Source of the DNA: Metabacillus flavus
GTDB taxonomy: Bacteria; Bacillota; Bacilli; Bacillales; Bacillaceae
Reading direction: 5' to 3'
DNA: 64,000 bases
Assembly (NCBI RefSeq): GCF_018283675.1
Contig: NZ_JAGVRK010000001.1
Span: forward strand, 558,001 to 622,000
Under the pieces are notes generated by a model. That model was given only the letters and a program-made list of their open reading frames with translations. It did no database searches and was not told the DNA's origin. The position numbers were made by a program, and so were the translations under genes. Below, in pieces: positions 52,731 to 63,019 of this stretch. The stretch's first letter is position 1, and each line of letters opens with the position of its first letter.

Positions 52731-53837
52731 ATGAAGAGGAAGCAAATGAATAATATATCCTGGAACTTTAAAAGTTGGGCTATTTTTATACTATTTGCAG
52801 GAATTATAAATGCAAGTGGACTTTCATTTAATTTAACAAATGAAATAGGATTTTTTAAATATGGGACGCGCTTTCTAAATATCGAATATTATATATGGCT
52901 TTGGGGCTACTTAATTTCATATTTTATAGCTTACATACTACACTTCTTAACATTTTGGTTGGTTAAAAAATCAAATAAAATACAAATACCAAACTTGCAA
53001 CTCGAAGATAACTTTTATTGGATAGCAATATTTAAGTTTGTGAAGGATAAGGAGCAATCCAGTAAGAGTCCATCAATATTGAAAAACATATTATTAAGGG
53101 TAATTAGTCCGGATTATTCTTTTGCTTCCAGTTTTAAGGCAATCTTATGGAGTGAAAATTTAAATTCTAAATGTCCCAGAAGAAAAGACGAAGGGCATTA
53201 TAATTCAATAAGTAAAAAGTATATCCAATGTGAAGAAGAACGTGGTAAATATAATTGTGAAATTCATCAGCAAAAAAATCGGCGGAAGGACTTCGTAATT
53301 TATTCAAACTGGGGTAATGTTGTTATAGCTAGTATTATCTGCATAATTGCAACTTTTAAAGTAGAGGGAGTATTTTATACGTTTCTCGTATTTCATTTAT
53401 TATCAAGGATAATAGAAGTTGTATTTGCCTTTTACAAAGATGTGGTAGGGGCAAAAATGAATTATTCAAATTTAAGTATAGGGTACAAGTCTTCAAATTT
53501 AAAAAGAGGAAATAGGATATCACTCGCCTTACATAGTTATTTTGAATTTATATTATTATTCTGTTGTATTTATTATTTATCTGGTACCTACATAACAAAT
53601 TCATTTAATAATGGCTCCATGACTTCATTTATTGATTATTTTTTATATAGCATGTCCGTTTCTGCTTATAACTTTTCTTTGGACTTAGGAACAACCACTT
53701 TTGGTAAAGTCATTCATGTCAGTCAAGTGTTCAGTAGTATGACACTTGTTATTTTATCGATAGCTACCTACATTGGAATGAAGGATGAAATGTCAGAATA
53801 TGAAATTATTGAATGGCAGGAAGATGATTACATATAA
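52731..53837 (+). CDS. Polytopic membrane protein of accessory island
   Basis: 368 residues, AT-rich coding, six or so membrane segments (AIFILFAGIINASGLSF, YLISYFIAYILHFLTFWLV, VVIASIICIIATF, FYTFLVFHLLSRIIEVVFAF, FEFILLFCCIYYLSG, MTLVILSIATYIG). The last portion (FIDYFLYSMSVSAYNFSLDLGTTTFGK then a helix) is laid out like the pore domain of two-helix ion channels but lacks TVGYG. A cytoplasmic Cys/Lys-rich loop lies at 135-185. No family recognised. AGGAGG precedes ATG; the PLD-type gene follows 44 nt later on the same strand. Confidence 0.75.
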   Translation: MKRKQMNNISWNFKSWAIFILFAGIINASGLSFNLTNEIGFFKYGTRFLNIEYYIWLWGYLISYFIAYILHFLTFWLVKKSNKIQIPNLQLEDNFYWIAIFKFVKDKEQSSKSPSILKNILLRVISPDYSFASSFKAILWSENLNSKCPRRKDEGHYNSISKKYIQCEEERGKYNCEIHQQKNRRKDFVIYSNWGNVVIASIICIIATFKVEGVFYTFLVFHLLSRIIEVVFAFYKDVVGAKMNYSNLSIGYKSSNLKRGNRISLALHSYFEFILLFCCIYYLSGTYITNSFNNGSMTSFIDYFLYSMSVSAYNFSLDLGTTTFGKVIHVSQVFSSMTLVILSIATYIGMKDEMSEYEIIEWQEDDYI

Positions 53838-53881
53838 GTAATAAAAATGTAGTTAGTAATGTCAGGTAAGGGGGGACTGAG

Positions 53882-55243
53882 TTGGTTAATTACCAATGGA
53901 AACGCGGTAATTTAGTAGAATATTTTGAAAGGCTTTGTAAAATAAAATCAATTCGAATTGCAACAGCTTACTTTTCTGAGTTTGGCTTAAACTTATTAAA
54001 AGATATAGTTATTAAAAATAAATTACCTAAATCAAAGGTCGTTATTTTTTTATCAACTGAGTTTAGTAACACTTCCCCTGCCTTTCTGTTGAAAGAATTA
54101 AGTAAAACCGCAAATGTCTTTATTGTGGACTCTTTACAATTACATGCCAAGGTTTACCTAGTGGAAAAGGAAGATGGGGATCTCGAATTTATTCACGGTT
54201 CTGCTAATTTAACTCAAGGTGGATTTCAAAGAAACTTAGAGTTTATGAGCTATCATGCAGGAGATAAACATAACTTAGATAGAATACTTCTGTTTTTTGA
54301 TTATTGTAAGAATAATGCTAGTTTAGTAGATAGTACAATTATAGATTATTATAATGAAATTGATGCGGAACTATTAAAATTAAATAACTTACAAAAAAAT
54401 ATTAGGAAAAAGCTAAATCAAAGAATTACAAATGGGGATTTATTTGAGAGGGATGAGTATGATTTAACTAAGCATTATTTTACTTATGAAGATTATGAAT
54501 CTCTATTCCATAGAAATGCTATTTCAAATAATAACGAAATTAAAGAAAGACGAAAATTAATTCGAGATAAATTGGCAAGCATACACAAGTTATTAAAAAA
54601 ACATGTAAATTTATTAGATTTGCATGAACATTGGAAATTGAATAATTTAACATCCGGAATTGAACCAAATCATTTTAACCATAATCGAGTTTCTTGGATA
54701 GGTGTGCGTTATGGGAAAACAGAGCAGGAAGTAAAGCAGTTAAATGCGTTTTTACCTCCTTCAAGAGGAAGTTATACATCTGATGAATATATGGGATTTC
54801 AAAAACACGGTTGTATCCAATTTTGTTTAGTTGGCAATGGTTTTGAAATAGTTCTTTTTCATTCTGTCGCTAATGATGCTGTAGATAGAGGGACTATGCA
54901 CGATATTATTAATAAACCTGATAAAGTTAAAATTGAGAGTATTATTAGAGAAGTCTCAATTTTAAAAGGAAAAGGATTTACATGGTTTGTAACGGATGCA
55001 AAGAATGATAAGGTAATAGCAAGTTTTTCATTTGATAAGAAAGACGCTAAAGATTTTATCAATTTTTATAAGAATTATGATAAGCCAGGGTTTGAATCTT
55101 ATTGTAGTTATTTGCTATTACCTGATAGTGATATACTAAAAGACAGAATTACCCTTGCAAAGTTTACCCTAAAGAAAATTAAGCAGCTTTTACCACTGTA
55201 TCAATTAATTACTTTTAGAAATAAAGTTACAACTAAGAGTTGA
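53882..55243 (+). CDS. Phospholipase-D-fold nuclease-like protein
   Basis: 453 residues. The N-terminal domain has one HxK motif: LQLHAKVYLVEKEDGDLEFI and HGSANLTQGGFQRNLEF, with the HGSANLT form of the PLD-type restriction nucleases and helicase-linked nucleases. Such enzymes work as dimers pooling two motifs. Residues ~200-450 form an unknown C-terminal domain (NHFNHNRVSWIGVRYGKTEQ, GCIQFCLVGNGFEIVLFHSV), possibly target or DNA recognition. TTG 53882 after AAGGGGGG. Likely in an operon with the membrane protein. A DNA-targeting defence role is inferred. Confidence 0.78.
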   Translation: MVNYQWKRGNLVEYFERLCKIKSIRIATAYFSEFGLNLLKDIVIKNKLPKSKVVIFLSTEFSNTSPAFLLKELSKTANVFIVDSLQLHAKVYLVEKEDGDLEFIHGSANLTQGGFQRNLEFMSYHAGDKHNLDRILLFFDYCKNNASLVDSTIIDYYNEIDAELLKLNNLQKNIRKKLNQRITNGDLFERDEYDLTKHYFTYEDYESLFHRNAISNNNEIKERRKLIRDKLASIHKLLKKHVNLLDLHEHWKLNNLTSGIEPNHFNHNRVSWIGVRYGKTEQEVKQLNAFLPPSRGSYTSDEYMGFQKHGCIQFCLVGNGFEIVLFHSVANDAVDRGTMHDIINKPDKVKIESIIREVSILKGKGFTWFVTDAKNDKVIASFSFDKKDAKDFINFYKNYDKPGFESYCSYLLLPDSDILKDRITLAKFTLKKIKQLLPLYQLITFRNKVTTKS

Positions 55244-55314
55244 AAACAATACTACGAGGGAGAGGGATTTAACCTCCCTCTTCAGCAGTAATTACGGGTA
55301 CAAATTTCCCAATA

Positions 55315-55365
55315 GCACGGGGACGGTTCTACTGCTTCGGAAGCAAAGAACCGTGCCCGCGCTTC
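55315..55365. repeat. REP-like hairpin, copy 1
   Basis: GCACGGGGACGGTTCTACTG...AGCAAAGAACCGTGCCCGCGCTT: imperfect inverted repeat, 9-10 bp arms around a GCTTC/GAAGC inner stem. Same family as copies at 56240, 60511 and 62773. Confidence 0.75.
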
Positions 55366-55380
55366 GAAGAGAGGTGCTTT

Positions 55381-56235
55381 ATGGGAGAATGGGCAAAACC
55401 TAATAATTTTTCTGCTGCCTTTAGATTAACTAGTTCTAAATATGCTGATGCCTTTGTAGATACAGGATCAATCAAATTCAACACTCCCCAATCGTGGATT
55501 GATTACTCCAAAAAATATGGAGATGGGCGAGGTGATGGCTGTGAAGGAACCCTGGCATTTTGTAATATTTTAGATGTTGAACGTATAGGCGAATTGGCAA
55601 AAGAATATGAGTCTAGCGACATCTTAAACCCTAATACCAGACCATTACTCAAGGAAATAAGCGGAAGACGACTATATTTGAAAGATAAACGAAGTTTAGA
55701 GTTGCCTTGCTTTTGTGTGTACATCATGAAAAACAGCTTGTTCCCTTGTCCTGATAGTGAGGGAAAGCACAGGGTGACCGCAGATATACCAGCGTCATAT
55801 TTCAGAGACTTTTCAGATAACTCCTTGCCAGAAGCTATTGGTAGGTTACCGTTGGAAGACCAACCTGCATTGATAGTTATTTCCGACTTTGATGAATTTA
55901 AGAATAGATTGCATAAAGCATTAAGGGAACTTGGTTTGGAAGATACTGAAATATTAATTGGGAATGTATCATATTTTAATTTTGAGGAATACGGTTTTAA
56001 TGGTTGGATGGATTTTGGCCGAAAATACCCTAAAGAATTATTGGTGAAAAACATCCGCTTTGCAGAGCAAAGAGAAGCACGAGTTATAATTAATACTATT
56101 AAAAAGGAAGTTATTGAACGTCTAAACATTGCTCCCATAGAGTTAGGTTGCATGAATGATATAGCACAAGTCCATAAAGGTTACTTGCACGAAGGTATGC
56201 ATGTCGAAATGACAGTAGACATATATGAAGAATAA
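55381..56235 (+). CDS. Hypothetical protein of accessory island
   Basis: 284 residues, cytoplasmic. Opening ...FRLTSSKYADAFVDTGSIKF followed by NTPQSWIDYSKKYGDGRGDGCEG recalls the layout of DUF2971-like proteins (short N-terminal helix, KxxNPxxFxD, EG), but the resemblance is only in outline. ATG 55381 has AAGAGAGGTG upstream. Lies between two REP-like hairpins on both sides, with AT-rich composition. Confidence 0.6.
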   Translation: MGEWAKPNNFSAAFRLTSSKYADAFVDTGSIKFNTPQSWIDYSKKYGDGRGDGCEGTLAFCNILDVERIGELAKEYESSDILNPNTRPLLKEISGRRLYLKDKRSLELPCFCVYIMKNSLFPCPDSEGKHRVTADIPASYFRDFSDNSLPEAIGRLPLEDQPALIVISDFDEFKNRLHKALRELGLEDTEILIGNVSYFNFEEYGFNGWMDFGRKYPKELLVKNIRFAEQREARVIINTIKKEVIERLNIAPIELGCMNDIAQVHKGYLHEGMHVEMTVDIYEE

Positions 56236-56239
56236 ATGT

Positions 56240-56293
56240 AAGCACAGGAATGGTGCTACTGCTTCAGAAGCAAGAGAACAGTCCCCGCGCTTA
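56240..56293. repeat. REP-like hairpin, copy 2
   Basis: AGCACAGGAATGGTGCTACT...AGAGAACAGTCCCCGCGCTTA: drifted version of copy 1, directly after the 284-residue gene. Confidence 0.65.
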
Positions 56294-56425
56294 CGAGGGC
56301 TTTATATGAAAGTTGCCGGCTGAATTTTTACTTTAGATTAATAAGGAAATAGCGCTATTAAATAAGTAAATGGCTAATTGACTCTCTGTGATAAAAAACA
56401 TTAGGTTTGGAAAGGAGCTTAAAAC

Positions 56426-57025
56426 ATGGGTAATATACCTATAAAACCTCTAGTCGATTCAATAAAGACTCACGGCCCCAAAGTTGGAAAATTTGTAAAG
56501 GATAACTGGCAGGTATTGGGGACGGGGATAACTCTTGCAACCAAAGCTGGAAAAAAAATTAACGACCATAACAACAATAAAAAAGAATCAAAACAGAAGC
56601 AAGGAAAAATACCTTACCGGAAAGTAAGATTTATTCAATATAAAACGGAAATTTTACATGATTTAGGTAACAAGAAGAGAAGCGAGCTTTTTCAATATAA
56701 ATTGGAAGTGTCGCAATTCATACAACAAATAAATAACGAAGAACAAAATGAAGTAATCTTAAAAAAACCTCTTCATACTAAACGTGTTAGTGATTGGAAT
56801 GAGATTCTCATTCAGATTGAAGATAAAATGAAGACAAAGGACTACCAAGAATATTTAATGATCTACAATAATCCTACCCATAAAAGTCCTTATTTTGAAG
56901 GTTTCGATGTACACTTAGATAAATTTAATACTCTTGTTAATAAGGAGAATACTCAACTACTGTATAAGTTTCTTCAATTAAATACTGGGAGAAGTATAGA
57001 AGAAATAAAAAGAGATTTCGCTTAA
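56426..57025 (+). CDS. Hypothetical protein of accessory island
   Basis: 199 residues, no signal peptide. A short apolar stretch (WQVLGTGITLATKAG, residues 28-43) is followed by a very basic linker (KKINDHNNNKKESKQKQGK) and a helical C-terminal domain (ELFQYKLEVSQFIQQINNEE). Function unknown; composition is AT-rich like its neighbours. AAAGGAG before ATG. Confidence 0.6.
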   Translation: MGNIPIKPLVDSIKTHGPKVGKFVKDNWQVLGTGITLATKAGKKINDHNNNKKESKQKQGKIPYRKVRFIQYKTEILHDLGNKKRSELFQYKLEVSQFIQQINNEEQNEVILKKPLHTKRVSDWNEILIQIEDKMKTKDYQEYLMIYNNPTHKSPYFEGFDVHLDKFNTLVNKENTQLLYKFLQLNTGRSIEEIKRDFA

Positions 57026-57193
57026 TTTTAAGGGGGAACCCTTTATCTTAACCTAGGGAAAAATTGTTATTTGTGAATTGACTTTTATTATTTGGGTGAA
57101 CACTCTACATCATTTCTTATTGGAAAATCTATATTCAGCAGTCCACACATGTGGAAAGCATCGCCATGTTGGTTAGAAAAGAGCAAAATTCAT

Positions 57194-57228
57194 TAAAAAA
57201 ACTCGTCAAATAGACGAGTTTTTTGATT
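57194..57228. terminator. Terminator between hypothetical gene and AraC gene
   Basis: Perfect 10 bp stem AAAACTCGTC/GACGAGTTTT with A and T runs; can serve both strands. The rest of the 300 nt gap shows nothing else. Confidence 0.88.
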
Positions 57229-57326
57229 TTATATAGAGATTGCTTGCGAAAATAATAATTCTGATGACGAAGAAAGAATTTAATCGAGGGTGTCCCCAAA
57301 AGATGTTTTATAACATTGTCTTGCCG

Positions 57327-58202
57327 TCAACGCTGAAAAGCCACGTCCTTTGCGGGAGTTGATCCAAATAAGCGTTTGTACTCTCTGCTAAACTGAGAAG
57401 GACTTTCATATCCGACTTTGAAAGCGGCTGAATTTGCATTTAACCCGTCCTGAATCATAAATGTACGGGCCTTGTGAAGGCGGACGTTTTTAATATACTG
57501 GAGCGGAGATGAATTTGTTATTGCCTTGAAGCTGCTGTGAAATGTGGAGTTGCTCATTTCCAAATCCTCAGCCATTTTGTCTATGTCAAATTTATCACTG
57601 TAGGACTCGTTAATTTTCTGAATCACCTTTGCTATTTGAAAGAAACGTCTGTTCCGGTGGACAAGTGACTGAAGGATCTCCCCGTTTTCACCCTGTAGCA
57701 CACGGTAGATGATTTCTCTTTTAATCATTGGAGCCAGCACACTTGTATCCTGTGGGTCAGCAATTGCCTTTAAAAGTCTAATGGCTGCATCGTAAATATC
57801 ATCATTCATTGGAGAGCTGTAAATGCCCTTCGGTAAAGCTTTAACTCCTTTTTTGCTATCCTCCATTGCCAACAGGATTTCCCCAATCTCAATTGGATCA
57901 ATGTAAATACTTAACCCCAGAATGGGCTTATCACTCTCTGTTCTCCCTTCACATTCAGCCGGGAGAGGAACAGGTAGAACCAGGTAGTGTGAAGAATCAT
58001 ACGTATAGATGTCATCTCCCAGATAGACCACTTTTTCTCCTTGTGCAAGAATAATGATTTCGGAACTATATGAAAATGGGGTTCTGGAAAAAGAATCGTC
58101 GATCCTAAATAAAGAGAGCCCCGGTACAGATGTAGTTATATCCGTTTCCTTTGGAATAATTTGATTAAACAATGATATCATTTGATTTTGTTTCTCAGTC
58201 AT
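57327..58202 (-). CDS. AraC-family transcriptional regulator
   Basis: 291 residues: AraC N-terminal cupin (RTPFSYSSEIIILAQGEKVVYLGDDIY) and C-terminal double HTH (KMAEDLEMSNSTFHSSFKA, SAAFKVGYESPSQFSREYKR). ATG 58202 is set by GGAGG 5 nt upstream. It is divergent from the short-chain dehydrogenase and aldo/keto reductase genes, which it likely controls. Inducer unknown; such cassettes often respond to aldehydes or quinones. Confidence 0.9.
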   Translation of the reverse strand: MTEKQNQMISLFNQIIPKETDITTSVPGLSLFRIDDSFSRTPFSYSSEIIILAQGEKVVYLGDDIYTYDSSHYLVLPVPLPAECEGRTESDKPILGLSIYIDPIEIGEILLAMEDSKKGVKALPKGIYSSPMNDDIYDAAIRLLKAIADPQDTSVLAPMIKREIIYRVLQGENGEILQSLVHRNRRFFQIAKVIQKINESYSDKFDIDKMAEDLEMSNSTFHSSFKAITNSSPLQYIKNVRLHKARTFMIQDGLNANSAAFKVGYESPSQFSREYKRLFGSTPAKDVAFQR

Positions 58203-58414
58203 TATTTCCTCCAATAATGCAATCGTTTGGAATATTGTATCATGATAATGTCGCTATCACACCGTTATTTTTGTTGTTTTGGAGTATTAGGCAACAATGC
58301 ATAGGATTGTGTATTGTTAATGTCTATGGCGTTTATTAGACTTTAATTAACCTCAGTGAAATGAGAAATACGAATAGATTGGCTAATTTATTTTCTAATA
58401 TAAGGAGAAAAATA

Positions 58415-59320
58415 ATGACATCCATTAAAACACAGTTTCTTAATTTGAAGTCCCATCACTTAACTTATTCCGGCATTGATCCAGAGACTACATTAAAAGG
58501 AAGCGCCTTGGGCAAAACGATTTTTATTTCTGGTGCATCACAAGGCATCGGTCAGGCAACAGCTATAGCCTTTGCACATGCAGGCGCAAAAGCAGTTTAT
58601 ATTGTTTCCAGATCGGAAAGTGAGCTTATAAAGACGAAGGCTAAAGTAATGGAAGCAAACCCTGAAACCCAATGTTCTTATATGGTTTGCGATGTAACAT
58701 ACCCAGAACAGGTTAAAGCAGCGGTTGATGATTGTATCGCCCAGTTCGGAAGCATTGATGTCGCAGACGCCAATGCGGGTTACCTTGGCAAATGGAGTAA
58801 AATCGGAGAATCAGATATAGATAGTTGGTGGAAGTCGTGGGAAGTCAATGTAAAAGGGACTTATCATGTTGCCCGCTATTGCATCCCGCATCTTATAGAA
58901 TCCGCCCGCAAATACTCCGCAAAAGGCGGAACTGGAGGACACTTGATCCTTATTTCATCTGTCGGCGCTCAGCTGCTGACTCCGGAAGCATCGGATTATC
59001 AGACTTCGAAACATGCAATCAACCGCCTTTGTGAGTTTATAAATGGCGATCATGGCGAAGATGGCATTAAATCATTTGCTATCCATCCAGGTGGTGTATC
59101 AACAGACCTTGCAAAAAATATGCCAGAGAATATGCATCCTTCTCTAGTGGACAAACCAGAATTGGCAGCTGGTTTCATCGTTTGGCTTTGTTCCGGGCAA
59201 GCTGATTGGGCTGCAGGTCGTTATTTAAGCAGCAACTGGGACGTAAAGGAATTGTTGGCAATGAAAGATGAGATACTCAAAGACGATCTATTGGTGAATC
59301 GTCTGAGAACAAAAGCTTAA
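58415..59320 (+). CDS. Short-chain dehydrogenase/reductase
   Basis: 301 residues: Rossmann motif GASQGIG near 40, NAG region as DANAGYLG, catalytic serine in LILISSVGAQ and YxxxK in DYQTSKHAI. It uses NAD(P)H to reduce or oxidise a carbonyl/alcohol. ATG 58415 has AAGGAG. Forms an operon with the aldo/keto reductase (39 nt gap). Confidence 0.9.
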   Translation: MTSIKTQFLNLKSHHLTYSGIDPETTLKGSALGKTIFISGASQGIGQATAIAFAHAGAKAVYIVSRSESELIKTKAKVMEANPETQCSYMVCDVTYPEQVKAAVDDCIAQFGSIDVADANAGYLGKWSKIGESDIDSWWKSWEVNVKGTYHVARYCIPHLIESARKYSAKGGTGGHLILISSVGAQLLTPEASDYQTSKHAINRLCEFINGDHGEDGIKSFAIHPGGVSTDLAKNMPENMHPSLVDKPELAAGFIVWLCSGQADWAAGRYLSSNWDVKELLAMKDEILKDDLLVNRLRTKA

Positions 59321-59359
59321 TCAATTAAACAAAAAAATATATATTTAGTAAGGAGATTA

Positions 59360-60274
59360 ATGATGGAATTATCAAATTTGACACGAAACGAAATTGGTAT
59401 GCCTCTTGCTGGCTTTGGAACTTACCAGTTGTCTGCAGATCAGGCAGAAACAAGTGTAGAAGAGGCTTTAAAAAAAGGTTTCAGACATATTGACTCAGCT
59501 GAAGGCTACAATAATGAAGAAGGAACCGGAAGAGGTATTAAAGAATCCGGAGTTCCTAGAAGTGAAATTTTCGTTACTACTAAACTTTTTCCAGGTTACA
59601 AGTCATGGGGAGCACCGGAAAAAACGTACGAGCAAACCATTGAGACACTGAAAAATCAGCTTAAATTATTGCAGCTTGACTATGTAGACCTTTACCTTAT
59701 CCATGCCCCTTTGGCAGAGCTGAGGCTTGAGCAGTGGCGGGCACTGATGGAACTGAAGAAGTTGGGGCTTACAAGACATATTGGAGTATCAAACTATAAT
59801 GAAGAAAAAATTAAAGAAATATTGAACGCCGGATTAGCAAAACCAGAGGCAAACCAGATTGAGTTTCACCCTATGAATACTCAAATGGAGCTGACCAAGT
59901 ATATGAAAGAAAATTCAATCGTACCGATTGCGTATAGCTCCCTTGCTCCACTTTCCAACTGGCGATCAGTAGAAGGTCAAGGTGGAGAAGTTCTTGCCGA
60001 TCTGAAGAAAGAAGGCCAAGTTGTCATCAAAGATATTGCAGCAAAACTAAATGTATCAGAAGCTAAACTGCTGCTGCGCTGGGGATTGCAGCATGAGTAT
60101 AGTGTGTTGACCAGAAGTACTAAGGCGGAACGTATAAAAGAAAACCTAAACTTGTTTGACTTTGAAATTCCTAATAGCGACATGGAACTCCTAAACAAGC
60201 TTAACAAAAACCAACCTTTCGCGTGGGCGGCAAATGGTCTAAATCCTATGGAAGCAGCTCCATTGCTGAAATAA
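59360..60274 (+). CDS. Aldo/keto reductase
   Basis: 304 residues of the AKR (2,5-diketo-gluconate reductase-like) family: HIDSAEGYNNEEGTGRGI holds the catalytic Asp and Tyr, TTKLFPG the Lys and LIHAPL the His; GVSNYNEE and the C-terminal LTRSTKAERIKENL bind NADPH. ATG 59360 or 59363 (RBS AAGGAG). Confidence 0.92.
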   Translation: MMELSNLTRNEIGMPLAGFGTYQLSADQAETSVEEALKKGFRHIDSAEGYNNEEGTGRGIKESGVPRSEIFVTTKLFPGYKSWGAPEKTYEQTIETLKNQLKLLQLDYVDLYLIHAPLAELRLEQWRALMELKKLGLTRHIGVSNYNEEKIKEILNAGLAKPEANQIEFHPMNTQMELTKYMKENSIVPIAYSSLAPLSNWRSVEGQGGEVLADLKKEGQVVIKDIAAKLNVSEAKLLLRWGLQHEYSVLTRSTKAERIKENLNLFDFEIPNSDMELLNKLNKNQPFAWAANGLNPMEAAPLLK

Positions 60275-60460
60275 AAGAACTGCACAGTTAATTAGGGGAT
60301 ACTTCTCAGAATCTATTAACATTATTATCGTGAATATGTTTCCGAAACGGACGGCTTGAAAGACATTGTGCCACTTATTTTAAAAGATCCATATATATGA
60401 TACGCCTCACCTACTCCCAATTGTGGTGAAGCCACGAGGCTAGAGTTATTATAATAGAGA

Positions 60461-60500
60461 GCAGATGATATAGATAATCTATATCATCTGCTTTTTTTTG
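60461..60500 (+). terminator. Terminator of the SDR-AKR operon
   Basis: GCAGATGATATAGAT and its exact complement around a tiny loop, plus eight T; 190 nt after the aldo/keto reductase stop. The stretch in between holds only the reading-frame scrap EYVSETDGLKDIVPLILKD. Confidence 0.85.
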
Positions 60501-60510
60501 TTCATTCCAG

Positions 60511-60541
60511 ACCCCCGTCCCCAAGAGAACCGTCCCCGTAC
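60511..60541. repeat. REP-like element, remnant copy 3
   Basis: ACCCCCGTCCCCAAGAGAACCGTCCCCGTAC: repeats GTCCCC on one strand and retains AGAACCGTCCCCG, the right arm of the family. Confidence 0.6.
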
Positions 60542-60716
60542 TACTGAAAGAGACTGTCTGAAAAGAATATATACGAATACTCCATAACCACCTCCAGACC
60601 GTGTCCAGTATGGTATGATTTTATTAATGTAAATTTTTGTCGGTTGAATAAAAGGTTAAGAGATAATAAAGATTCGAGAATAGCCACTATCGCCGTTCTG
60701 CCAGGGAGGATAAGAA

Positions 60717-61364
60717 ATGAAAAATAAAACATTTGAAATGGTTTACCGGATAGGAGCGGAAGACGGTTTACCGGCATCGGCTTCCTATTCATCGGATACA
60801 TTAGATCATGCCTTGGAGCAGTCCCATCAGACGCACGGGAATGTCAAAATAAAAGGTGTACATGAATTTGATGAAAATCAACAGTATGTACAAACCCACC
60901 GTTTCCATATGACGGATGAGGAATATGAGTTAGCGACTCATCGTTTCTCCACTGAAATGCCGCTTTTTGTTGAGGTAAAAAAAGAAAAGGAATGGCCGTT
61001 CTTTAAGAAACGTAAACTGCAAATAGGCATAGCCCTGGTTTTAGCTGCTGTCGTAAGTTTTTTTGGATACCGTTATGTGAATTCCGGGGTTGAGCCGTTG
61101 GTGAGAGAGAGTCTGGCCTCGGAGCTTGGGATAGAAGAAAAGATGATTGGAGCTCCTTATAAGGAAGACGTGAGGGATGTAACAAATAACGTGAGGAAAT
61201 CTTTTGCCAAAAATGAATTGAAGGAGGCGCAAGCCTGGTCATATTCTTATCGAATAAAAGGCAAGACCTATCACATGGTGGGCTTAGAAATAAATTTGGA
61301 AGACTATGATAAATACCTTATTCTACTGAATGATGAACTGATTGCTTCATATGTGGAAGAATAA
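60717..61364 (+). CDS. Hypothetical single-span membrane protein
   Basis: 215 residues: a cytoplasmic N-terminal domain (1-~98), a basic linker and one membrane helix (IGIALVLAAVVSFFGYRYV, ~103-121), then an external domain with EPLVRESLASELGIEEKMIG. Not recognised. GGGAGGATAAG precedes ATG 60717. Confidence 0.65.
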   Translation: MKNKTFEMVYRIGAEDGLPASASYSSDTLDHALEQSHQTHGNVKIKGVHEFDENQQYVQTHRFHMTDEEYELATHRFSTEMPLFVEVKKEKEWPFFKKRKLQIGIALVLAAVVSFFGYRYVNSGVEPLVRESLASELGIEEKMIGAPYKEDVRDVTNNVRKSFAKNELKEAQAWSYSYRIKGKTYHMVGLEINLEDYDKYLILLNDELIASYVEE

Positions 61365-61467
61365 ATTTTAGCGTGCTGTACAATGGATTTTACTATCTGA
61401 CATAAAGGAAACTCTCTAAAAATGGAATAAAAACCAGTACATTTCAAAGCAGAAAAGGAGTGTGTAT

Positions 61468-61869
61468 ATGCTACAACTGCTTAGAAAAATGCATTTGAAA
61501 ACAGCAGTGTTTTTAGGCGTAGTTTTTTACTCCTTAACACTCTTAATCCATGTTCTAATTATAACCGGCATTATTCCCTTCACATGGGTTAATGGCGGCC
61601 GGTCTGAATCCTTTGCTGCTCAGTTGCCAATATCTATTTTTAGCATCATGATTTGTATTTTTGGAGGAGTTTTTACGCTGCTTGCTGGCGAGGTGAGATT
61701 CAATCAATACAAAAGAGGAATTACCGGAATATGCTGGTTTTTTGTTGTCCTTTGGTCCGTTGGATTGATCCTGCAGTTGTTAGGGACACCTTTTGAAAAA
61801 ATGGTTTGTTCGTTTATCTTGGTTCTTGGAGTGATTTCGAATTTGCGTATGGCGATTGAAAAAAGATAA
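61468..61869 (+). CDS. Hypothetical four-helix membrane protein
   Basis: 133 residues with four predicted helices (TAVFLGVVFYSLTLLIHVLI, LPISIFSIMICIFGGVFTLL, GICWFFVVLWSVGLILQLL, MVCSFILVLGVISNL). Not recognised. ATG 61468 lies 5-6 nt after AAGGAG; GTG 61462 is an alternative. Confidence 0.65.
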   Translation: MLQLLRKMHLKTAVFLGVVFYSLTLLIHVLIITGIIPFTWVNGGRSESFAAQLPISIFSIMICIFGGVFTLLAGEVRFNQYKRGITGICWFFVVLWSVGLILQLLGTPFEKMVCSFILVLGVISNLRMAIEKR

Positions 61870-61951
61870 CCACCTGCGACTGCCAGGAAAGCCCGGCAGA
61901 ATGATCCTGAAGCATAAGCTTGGTATTTTAAAGGGATTAAAGGAATAATGA

Positions 61952-62728
<777 letters not shown>

Positions 62729-62772
62729 TGATAAAGGGAGCTCTTGAAAACGAAACAAATTTTGCGTTAGAA

Positions 62773-62867
62773 AGCACGGGGGCGGTTCTGCTGCTTCAGA
62801 AGCAAGAGAGCCGTCCCTGTGCTTACCAAAATCAATCATCGCTAATTTACATGAGTCCCCGTGCTTA
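62773..62867. repeat. REP-like hairpin, copy 4 plus half copy
   Basis: AGCACGGGGGCGGTTCTGCT...AGCAAGAGAGCCGTCCCTGTGCTTA (62773-62825), then ATGAGTCCCCGTGCTTACC at 62851-62869 as an extra right half. The gap between mapB and dus contains nothing else clear. Confidence 0.7.
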
Positions 62868-63019
62868 CCATAACATTTGTTTACAATTACGTCCTCCTTA
62901 CTCATTCCCAATTGATAACCACCCCCCAACCATGATATAAGTGTAAAGGAACAAAAAAATATAGTTTGTTAACAACTAAACTTTAAAGATGTACCCATAT
63001 AGAGAGGAATGGAACGACA

